The notes under the pieces were generated by a model that did not search any database, was not told the DNA's origin, and was given only the letters and a program-made list of their open reading frames with translations. From contig CAXXTQ010000001.1 in NCBI GenBank assembly GCA_963665005.2, positions 372,001-436,000 on the forward strand: a DNA stretch of 64,000 nt, written 5' to 3'. Positions 58,315-64,000 of the stretch are shown here, piece after piece; within the stretch, counting starts at the first letter, position 1; every line of letters begins with the position of its first letter. Both the position numbers and the translations under genes were made by a program. This DNA is from G963665005 sp963665005. Its GTDB lineage: Bacteria > Bacillota > Clostridia > Christensenellales > SZUA-584.

Positions 58315-58878
58315 ATGTCTAAAAAATTATCAAAACAGTTTGAAAACAACCGGCAGAATATACTTGAAAAAACATCAAAGTTGTTTTGCGATAAAGGTAT
58401 CAACGCCACTAGTTTTGCGGATATATCAAAGGCAGTAAAGCTCTCTAAAGGAACTATATATTATTATTATCCTTCAAAGGATCATTTGATATATGAAGTT
58501 ACTGATTATCATTTAAACGGCGTTACAGACAGCATTTTTGCCTGGATTGAAAAAATTAACGAAAAAACGCAGTTATACGAAGCACTTAATCTTCTTATAA
58601 AATCTATTTTTGATACACTGGACAAATGCCGCCTGCATATATGCCTTATAACATATTCTGTAATGGATAATGACGTTATAAAAAACTTGATTAACGAAAA
58701 AACGGCAAAGTGGCATACCATGGTAGAAGTAGGGCTGGTAAAAATAGCGCATCCCGACCCAAAAAAAGTCTGTAAAGCGCTTTTTGCTTCTATTGACAGC
58801 ATAATAATTAGAAGAGTTATGGGAAATCTAAATATAAAAGAGACAGAAATCAGCAATTTTATTTCAAAAAACGTTTAA
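58315..58878 (+). CDS. TetR/AcrR-family transcriptional regulator
   Basis: The 187-residue regulator has a TetR helix-turn-helix (about 10-55, GINATSFADISKAVKLSKGTIYYYY). The C-terminal ligand domain is not assigned. An ATG four codons earlier (58303) is an alternative start. It is divergent from parA, with an SGNH hydrolase gene 55 bases downstream. An inverted repeat TCGG-N8-CCGA near 58277-58292 may be its operator. Confidence 0.85.
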   Translation: MSKKLSKQFENNRQNILEKTSKLFCDKGINATSFADISKAVKLSKGTIYYYYPSKDHLIYEVTDYHLNGVTDSIFAWIEKINEKTQLYEALNLLIKSIFDTLDKCRLHICLITYSVMDNDVIKNLINEKTAKWHTMVEVGLVKIAHPDPKKVCKALFASIDSIIIRRVMGNLNIKETEISNFISKNV

Positions 58879-58933
58879 AACGCTGTTATTTTGTATATGC
58901 TAATATATAGTATATGAAAGAAGGAATGATTAC

Positions 58934-59644
58934 ATGAAGTCAAAAATACTCGTAGTAGGAGACTCTATTTCTAAAGGAATTGCATGGGATGAAGATAAAA
59001 AAAAGTATTCTATTTTAAAAAACTGCTTTATAAATCTTATCTCAAGTAAAATAAACGCAGATATAATAAACGCTTCAAGATTCGGATCTACTGTAATACA
59101 AGGCCAAAAACACCTTGTTTCAAAGCTTGAAAGATACAAACCGGATATCGCTGTAATCGAATTTGGAGGAAACGACTGCGACTTTTTATGGGATGATATA
59201 GCAAAAAACCCCGAATTTGACCATATTCCCAAAACTCCGCTTGATATCTTTGAAAAAAGTATTCATTGCATGCTCGACGAAATAATAAAAAATGGCGTAA
59301 CGCCTGTTTTAGCTACTCTTCCTCCGCTTTATGCCGATAATTACTTTAAATGGTTCACAAACAGCGACAAAGAAAAAGGTTTGCGCATATTAAAATGGCT
59401 CAAAGATATATGGCGCATCTATTGGTGGCAGGAAAGGTACTCTAACTGCGTTGCGTATATAGCAAGAAAGAGAAATATAAGCTGTATTGATGTGCGGCAC
59501 GAATTTTTAAAAAGAAAAGATTTCAATGAATATATCTGCCCTGACGGTATACATCCTAACCAGAAAGGGCATGTGCTTATATCTGAAGCTGTAATAAATT
59601 ATATTAAAGAATACGCAGCCTATCTTCTTCCTTCATATTCATAA
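58934..59644 (+). CDS. SGNH-family hydrolase
   Basis: The 236-residue esterase-type protein has the four family blocks: GDSISKG (nucleophile Ser near residue 9), a conserved Gly near residue 47, FGGNDCD (Asn near residue 78) and the C-terminal DGIHPNQKGH with Asp and His. No signal peptide is seen, so it is cytoplasmic. The substrate may be a lipid, a sugar ester or an acylated metabolite. AGAAGGA precedes the ATG. It is next to the TetR regulator, which may control it. Confidence 0.88.
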   Translation: MKSKILVVGDSISKGIAWDEDKKKYSILKNCFINLISSKINADIINASRFGSTVIQGQKHLVSKLERYKPDIAVIEFGGNDCDFLWDDIAKNPEFDHIPKTPLDIFEKSIHCMLDEIIKNGVTPVLATLPPLYADNYFKWFTNSDKEKGLRILKWLKDIWRIYWWQERYSNCVAYIARKRNISCIDVRHEFLKRKDFNEYICPDGIHPNQKGHVLISEAVINYIKEYAAYLLPSYS

Positions 59645-59654
59645 AAAAAGCTTT

Positions 59655-59684
59655 AAAAGCGGCTTTTTGGGGGCCGCTTTTTGA
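59655..59684 (+). terminator. Terminator after the SGNH hydrolase gene
   Basis: AAAAGCGGC (59655-59663) pairs with GCCGCTTTT (59673-59681) and T residues follow. Confidence 0.85.
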
Positions 59685-59732
59685 TTACAAAAAACTATGA
59701 TACTGCTGGTAAAAATATGATATACTAATTTC

Positions 59733-60446
59733 ATGAAATTATCCAAAAAACAAGTATTGTGGCTTTGCGTGCTTTTGTTTTTAATCGCAGCTGTCGTTAT
59801 TTTATATTACGTTGGAAAAACCAACGGCTGGTTTACTTTGTTTGAATCAAAAGAAAATGTAAAGCAGTACGTTTCTTCTTTCGGAGTATGGGCGCCCTTA
59901 GCTTTTTTTGTATTGCAGTTTATACAGGTAATTATATCTCCAATTCCCGGAGCGATTACCACTCTTGCAGGCGGTGTGCTGTTCGGGTTTTTCTATGCCT
60001 TTTTGATTTCTACCGCGGCTGTCTTTTTAGGTTCGATCTGCGCATTTTTATTAGGTAAACTTTTCGGCAGGCCTCTTGTAGAAAAAATTGCCGGAAAACA
60101 GATAGTAGAAAAATATATGCAGTCTGTGTCTTCAAGGCAAAAAATAGTGCTTATAATGATGTTTCTGCTGCCTTTTTTTCCGGATGACATACTCTGTCTG
60201 ATAGCCGGCCTTTCGGCAATGCGCCTTCCATATTTTTCTCTTTTGGTTATTATCACACGCCCCTGGGGCCTTTTATTCTCTGCACTCATAGGTTCGGGTA
60301 TTATATATATACCTTTTTGGGGATGGATAATCATTGCTCTTATCGGTGTTTTTATCTTTATTATTTCAATAAAATACGCCCCTGTAATAGAAGAGCGTAT
60401 AAAAAACTGGATCGATAAAACTTTTACTAAAAGACTGTCTAATTAA
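59733..60446 (+). CDS. TVP38/TMEM64 (VTT-domain) membrane protein
   Basis: The 237-residue protein has about six helices and the VTT core (SPIPGAITTLAGGVLFGFFYAF, reported here as its first 20 residues SPIPGAITTLAGGVLFGFFY, about 72-91, plus the FLLPFFPDDI segment later). Such proteins may act as lipid scramblases or undecaprenyl-phosphate carriers (DedA superfamily). The exact role is unknown. A TATACT-type promoter lies just upstream. It overlaps the convergent dnaN end by 8 bases. Confidence 0.85.
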   Translation: MKLSKKQVLWLCVLLFLIAAVVILYYVGKTNGWFTLFESKENVKQYVSSFGVWAPLAFFVLQFIQVIISPIPGAITTLAGGVLFGFFYAFLISTAAVFLGSICAFLLGKLFGRPLVEKIAGKQIVEKYMQSVSSRQKIVLIMMFLLPFFPDDILCLIAGLSAMRLPYFSLLVIITRPWGLLFSALIGSGIIYIPFWGWIIIALIGVFIFIISIKYAPVIEERIKNWIDKTFTKRLSN

Positions 60447-61545
60447 TATTATTTGTTTTTACAGGAAGCACCAAGTATAAATAATTTTGCCCTTTCAAAG
60501 GATGTATAACGCACGGGCTTATACTTGTATTTAAATCAAAAACAATTTTTTCATCTTCCACTTCTTTTAAAACATCGAGCAAATAACGAGAATTGAAAGA
60601 AATATCGAGGTTTTTACCTGTTAATGCGATTTCAAGTTCTTCCCTGGCCTTTCCTACCTCAGAATCGGACGTAATGGTCAAAATTTCTCCGTCTATCTTT
60701 AAATTTACAAGGTTTGTTTTAGACTGCCTCGCAAGTATATTCGCTCTTTCAAGGCTGTTTTGAAGCTCTTGTTTATTTACAACCATTCTTGAAGTATATT
60801 CCGTCGGCAGTATGTTTTTATATTTAACGTAATCCCCTTGAAGCACTCTCGTAGCTATTTTCATATTATTGCAGCTGAAAGTTACTATTTTTTCTCCTAT
60901 ATCCAAATCCACAGTGCTTTCATCTTCGGGTATTATTCTTGCAACCTCTCTCATCGATTTTGCGGGCACAACCACCATAGTATCATCCACACCCGTCGAT
61001 ATGTTTTCCTGCCTTATAGCAAGCCTGTATCCGTCCAAAGCGACTATTTTAGATACCTTTTTATCAAATTCTAATAATAAACCTGTAAGTATCGGTTTAT
61101 CTTCGCTCAGCGAAGAAGCAAACACTGTTTGGTCTATCATAGATATAAGCTGATTGGAAAACATTTTTATATTCTTTGTGTTTTCGCTTTTTGGAAATTC
61201 AGGATATTCTTTTGCATCCAAATAACAAAGAGTTGTTTTCGAATGTCCGCATTCCATTATAAGATTATTATCCTGTGTATACATTGATATTTCGCAATCG
61301 TCAAATTTGGCCAAAATCTCACTAAAAAGCCTTGCAGGAATGACAACATCGCCTTTTTCTAAAACGACTGCTTCATTTTCGCATTTTATCGACAGATTAC
61401 CGTCGCTTCCGTACATTTTTATTATATTATCCTCTGCACTTATTAATATTCCTTCAAGCAAATAGACCGGAGACTTTACGGCAACTGCTTTTGTAACAAT
61501 GTTAACGTTTTTCTGAAGCACGTTTTTTTCACATAATATTCTCAT
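60439..61545 (-). CDS. dnaN: DNA polymerase III beta subunit (sliding clamp)
   Basis: The 368-residue clamp has three repeated domains of about 120 residues and ends in the VLPVKTN strand of the family. It forms a ring that holds the replicative polymerase. The second of two adjacent ATG codons (61545) is chosen because AGGAG lies 6 bases before it. It follows dnaA at about 240 bases, the normal arrangement, with the unwinding region of the origin between them. No recF or gyr genes follow. Confidence 0.97.
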   Translation of the reverse strand: MRILCEKNVLQKNVNIVTKAVAVKSPVYLLEGILISAEDNIIKMYGSDGNLSIKCENEAVVLEKGDVVIPARLFSEILAKFDDCEISMYTQDNNLIMECGHSKTTLCYLDAKEYPEFPKSENTKNIKMFSNQLISMIDQTVFASSLSEDKPILTGLLLEFDKKVSKIVALDGYRLAIRQENISTGVDDTMVVVPAKSMREVARIIPEDESTVDLDIGEKIVTFSCNNMKIATRVLQGDYVKYKNILPTEYTSRMVVNKQELQNSLERANILARQSKTNLVNLKIDGEILTITSDSEVGKAREELEIALTGKNLDISFNSRYLLDVLKEVEDEKIVFDLNTSISPCVIHPLKGQNYLYLVLPVKTNNIN

Positions 61546-61548
61546 CAT

Positions 61549-61785
61549 ATTCTCCTTTTGTGGATTATTGTACTTAAATTATTGTATTGGTTTATTAAGT
61601 AGTAATAGTAGTAGTAGTGTATGTTGATACTGTGGACAACCGCTATTCTGCCTTTTACCACCGCAAATTCCCTGTGAATAAAGACTAATTTTTTTTGTAC
61701 ATAATGTGTTTTATTCGTTTAATCCAGGCGAATAGATTTAAAACTGCCGGTGACAAGTAAAATAGGTTGTCAACATACTATCCAC
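61549..61785. other. oriC: Origin of replication, dnaA-dnaN half (unwinding region)
   Basis: This gap holds three DnaA-box-like nonamers, all read on the minus strand: TTATTCACA (61681-61673, exact), TTGTCCACA (61639-61631, one mismatch) and TAATCCACA (61567-61559). Next to the middle box is a run of six TAR triplets (61600-61617: TAG TAA TAG TAG TAG TAG), matching the DnaA-trio element that loads DnaA on single strand. AT-rich sequence follows towards dnaN. The arrangement equals that of Bacillus subtilis. Confidence 0.85.
61600..61617. promoter_or_regulatory. DnaA-trio element
   Basis: Six consecutive TAG/TAA triplets on the plus strand. The preceding AAG could make a seventh, weaker one. 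It lies 13 bases from the DnaA box at 61631-61639. Such repeats specify DnaA filament growth during origin melting (Richardson et al., B. subtilis work). Confidence 0.8.
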
Positions 61786-63147
61786 CTATTCTCTCAGTTT
61801 TGTAACAAAATCATCCACAAGCGTTCTTGTTTCTATATTTGTCGTTATTTCTTTTTCGATTTTGTCGTAAGCATGCTTTACAGTCGTATGATCGCTCTTT
61901 CCGTAAAGCTCTGCTATCGATTTATAAGACATATCAACAAGTTTTCTTGTAAGATACATAGCTATCTGCCTGGGATACGCTATGCTTTGATTCTTTTTAT
62001 TGCTTGAAATCTCTTCTTCGGACAATTCATAATATTCGCAGATAAGCTGGAGTATATGTTTAGGCGATATTTTCTTTGTCGTAGTAGTGGTCAAAAAGTC
62101 TCTTATAGCTATTTCCGCTTCTACAAGATTAGGCGTTTTTCTGTTTAAAACGGTATAAGCAATAATCTTTTTTAACGCACCTTCGAGCGAACGTATATTA
62201 GAAGAGACCTTTGTAGCTATAAGATCGAGAATTTCATGACTTACATCACAGTTAAGTGCGTCTTTAGAGGTGATATCTTTGGCTTTTTTCATTAAAATCG
62301 CAAGCTTTGTTTCATAATTCGGAGGCTGTATGTCTGCTATAAGGCCGCCCTCAAAGCGTGACTGAAGCCTTTCTTCGAGTTTTGATATTTCTTTTGGAGG
62401 CTTATCCGAAGAAAGTATAATTTGCTTGTTGTTTTCGTGAAGGTCGTTAAAAGTATGGAAAAATTCTTCCTGCGTGCTTTCTTTACCCGCTATAAACTGT
62501 ATATCGTCTATCAATAATACGTCTGCTTTTCTATATCTTTTTCTAAATTCTTCTGTTCGGGATGTGCGAATAGCGTTTATAAGGTCGTTTAAAAAAGGCT
62601 CACTCTTTACGAACATAACAGTCGTTTTATTACTTCTTTCGGAAACATAATTGGATATTGCGTGCATAAGATGTGTTTTTCCGAGCCCTGTTTTTCCGTA
62701 TATAAACAAAGGGTTATACGTATGCCCGGGGTTTTCCGCCACTGCCATTGCGGCCGCATGCGCAAACTCGTTAGAACTTCCTACGACAAAAGAATCGAAT
62801 GTGTAGGAAGGGTTTAGCATTGATCTTTCAGTATTCGTGTTTTCTGTAAAATTTGGTTTCGTAGAAACGTTGATTTTTGCTTCTTCCGCGTCAAAAAACA
62901 TGACATTTGAGATTTGCGAATCCAAATCAAGATCGTCTGCCGCCATGCGCATTGCGCTGATTATTATATTTTTGTAGTTTTTTTCTACACGCGCTTTGTG
63001 GACAGAATTGTTAGTTTGAAAATAGTAAGCAGAATCGGTTTTTTTTACAGGGGAAAGCGTTTTTATCCAGGTATCGTACGGTACCCCTCCAAGTTCATGC
63101 TTAAGTGTTTCTAAGGCTTTTTCCCAGATTATTAAAAAAGTTTCCAC
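61786..63147 (-). CDS. dnaA: Chromosomal replication initiator DnaA
   Basis: The 453-residue protein has domain I (about 1-75), a linker, AAA+ domain III with Walker A GKTGLGKT (151-158) and Walker B LLIDDIQF, and the DNA-binding domain IV with SDHTTVKHAYDKIE. It binds the boxes on both sides of its gene. The start is GTG with AAAGGTG before it. It heads dnaA-dnaN on the minus strand. Confidence 0.98.
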   Translation of the reverse strand: METFLIIWEKALETLKHELGGVPYDTWIKTLSPVKKTDSAYYFQTNNSVHKARVEKNYKNIIISAMRMAADDLDLDSQISNVMFFDAEEAKINVSTKPNFTENTNTERSMLNPSYTFDSFVVGSSNEFAHAAAMAVAENPGHTYNPLFIYGKTGLGKTHLMHAISNYVSERSNKTTVMFVKSEPFLNDLINAIRTSRTEEFRKRYRKADVLLIDDIQFIAGKESTQEEFFHTFNDLHENNKQIILSSDKPPKEISKLEERLQSRFEGGLIADIQPPNYETKLAILMKKAKDITSKDALNCDVSHEILDLIATKVSSNIRSLEGALKKIIAYTVLNRKTPNLVEAEIAIRDFLTTTTTKKISPKHILQLICEYYELSEEEISSNKKNQSIAYPRQIAMYLTRKLVDMSYKSIAELYGKSDHTTVKHAYDKIEKEITTNIETRTLVDDFVTKLRE

Positions 63148-63249
63148 GCTAAAGCACCTTTAGAATTATTTAGCGGTAAGATATGTAATATAAAATAATT
63201 GTAAATTCCGGAACGATAATTTATACTGCAAATACAACATTATTGTTCC

Positions 63250-63285
63250 GTTAATCCACCAACCTATCCACAATGTGTGGAAAAC
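63250..63285. other. oriC: DnaA-box cluster upstream of dnaA (second half of oriC)
   Basis: CTATCCACA (63264-63272) and TTTTCCACA (63284-63276, minus strand) each differ by one base from TTATCCACA and face each other. TAATCCACC (63252-63260) is a weaker third. With the dnaA-dnaN gap they make a bipartite origin. Such boxes may also allow DnaA to control its own gene. Confidence 0.75.
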
Positions 63286-63367
63286 ATATAACCCCTAGTT
63301 TTTATATTCTATCATATTATTTTTATACTCTCAACAAGCAAAGTATTAAATAAATAATACAAATATA

Positions 63368-63393
63368 AAAGACTGCCGGAAAAGGCAGTCTTT
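63368..63393 (-). terminator. Terminator of the NlpC/P60 gene
   Basis: AAAGACTGCC and GGCAGTCTTT form a 10-bp stem around TTTTCC. T-rich sequence follows on the minus strand (63367 and below). Confidence 0.85.
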
Positions 63394-63418
63394 ATGAAAA
63401 ATGCTTATTTATTTTTAT

Positions 63419-64000
63419 CTAAAAAACTCTTCTGGCAGAAACGAAATTTCTGTCGTAATAATCTGTCATGGTGCTTATTTTTACACAATTATTGCTAGAA
63501 CTTGCGTGTATAAACTCATTGTTTCCGATATATATGCCGGTGTGCCCTATCCTTGTGCTGCTGTCAGATTTAAAAAACACCAAATCCCCAGGTACAAGCG
63601 ATGCTTTGTCAGAAACCTGGCTCCAGCTTTCAACGCCCGAAAAACCTGCAGCGCTGTATCTTGATGTTGAAACGCCCATATATTTTAAAACATAATATAC
63701 AAATCCCGAACAGTCAAAAGTGTTTGGGCCTTCTGTAGAATATACGTATTTTTTGCCAAGTTGTTCATTGGCAAACGCGAGCATTTTTTCTGTCGAAGAA
63801 ATCTCTGGCGCAGACGGCTGCTCGTCCGATTTTATTCTGTCCTGCCCGTCCCATTTTTGAGCATCGTCAGAAAATAAAATACATCTTGTGTTCTTTCCCG
63901 CTTTTCCGTCAACGGTAAGAGAATGCTGCGCCTGAAATTCTTTCAATGCGTTTTCAGTTATTGTACCGAAATACCCCGTGTTTTTGCCGTAAGTATAAAA
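63419..64000 (-). CDS. NlpC/P60 cell-wall hydrolase with peptidoglycan-binding domain (partial)
   Basis: The gene runs off the right edge; 193 codons are visible. The visible N-terminal part is a peptidoglycan-binding repeat (YGKNTGYFG to TVDGKAGKNT). A linker follows, then a complete NlpC/P60 domain: nucleophile Cys in FDCSGF, catalytic His in GHTGIY, and a third polar residue in HASS. It probably cuts D-Glu-diamino-acid peptide bonds in the wall. The frame continues past the window with no start, so further repeats or a signal peptide lie outside. It is upstream of dnaA on the same strand, but a terminator separates them. Confidence 0.92.
   Translation of the reverse strand, partial: FYTYGKNTGYFGTITENALKEFQAQHSLTVDGKAGKNTRCILFSDDAQKWDGQDRIKSDEQPSAPEISSTEKMLAFANEQLGKKYVYSTEGPNTFDCSGFVYYVLKYMGVSTSRYSAAGFSGVESWSQVSDKASLVPGDLVFFKSDSSTRIGHTGIYIGNNEFIHASSSNNCVKISTMTDYYDRNFVSARRVF

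Noticed and set aside
61598..61618. Trinucleotide repeat as a microsatellite or CRISPR-like array
   Set aside because: Its position beside a DnaA box between dnaA and dnaN fits a DnaA-trio; no spacers or cas genes exist.

Overview
The window looks like the origin-proximal region of a low- to mid-GC, Gram-positive, endospore-forming anaerobe of the Clostridia (Bacillota). The evidence is spoIIR, sleB and ypeB; soj/spo0J with two exact parS sites; a long Alu-containing SRP RNA; a Feo iron system; an ion-translocating V-type ATPase; and strong AGGAGG-type ribosome binding sites. No tRNA, rRNA, CRISPR array, prophage or transposase was recognised. Species assignment is not possible from sequence alone.

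Layout, left to right. 0-5 kb: the tail of one gene, an unrecognised membrane protein, a strongly promoted structured non-coding RNA (about 1360 to 1100, minus strand), corA, a zinc-ribbon protein, radC and an acetyltransferase. 4.2-12.8 kb: rqcP, a fused ispDF, leuS, queT, a DUF1232 protein, thpR, a ZIP transporter, recF and a GT-C-like membrane protein. 12.8-16.5 kb: an intergenic palindrome-rich repeat, a membrane-linked XRE regulator, an orphan amino-acid kinase, rpiB and upp. 16.5-25.2 kb: a complete nine-gene V/A-type ATPase operon whose rotor subunit keeps the sodium-binding residues. 25.3-28.6 kb: a sporulation/germination cluster, spoIIR-sleB-ypeB, behind a textbook forespore-type promoter. 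28.7-35.3 kb: a DUF1934 protein, a metallo-hydrolase, pyrG, glnS, two tandem half-transporters and gltX. 35.3-44.8 kb: a second palindromic repeat, a GntR/DUF1648 pair with a clear operator, a DUF4340 protein, a CDP-alcohol phosphatidyltransferase, hpf with a SigH-like promoter, a kinase-less seven-PASTA protein and an ABC exporter. 45-48.4 kb: feoA-feoA-feoB plus a small Cys-rich protein, with a divergent DtxR/IdeR-type regulator and matching palindromic operators. 48.4-56.4 kb: a methyltransferase, SRP RNA, purA, mltG-like, tlpA-ccdA, a lipid kinase, DUF5711 and cvpA. 56.4-64 kb: parS/parB/parA, a TetR regulator, an SGNH hydrolase, a VTT protein, dnaN, dnaA and the edge of an NlpC/P60 cell-wall hydrolase.

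The replication origin is bipartite around dnaA. DnaA boxes lie upstream of dnaA. The dnaA-dnaN gap holds further boxes and a run of TAG/TAA triplets matching the DnaA-trio unwinding element. If that is oriC, the fork travels leftwards through most of the window, so leuS, the ATPase operon, pyrG, glnS and gltX are transcribed head-on to it, which is unusual for Bacillota. recF lies about 49 kb from dnaN.

Most protein-coding content is housekeeping. The least explained signals are the structured RNA at 1.1-1.36 kb, the two related palindromic intergenic elements, the tandem single-repeat transporters between glnS and gltX, and the coupling of early (spoIIR) and late (sleB-ypeB) forespore genes behind one promoter.
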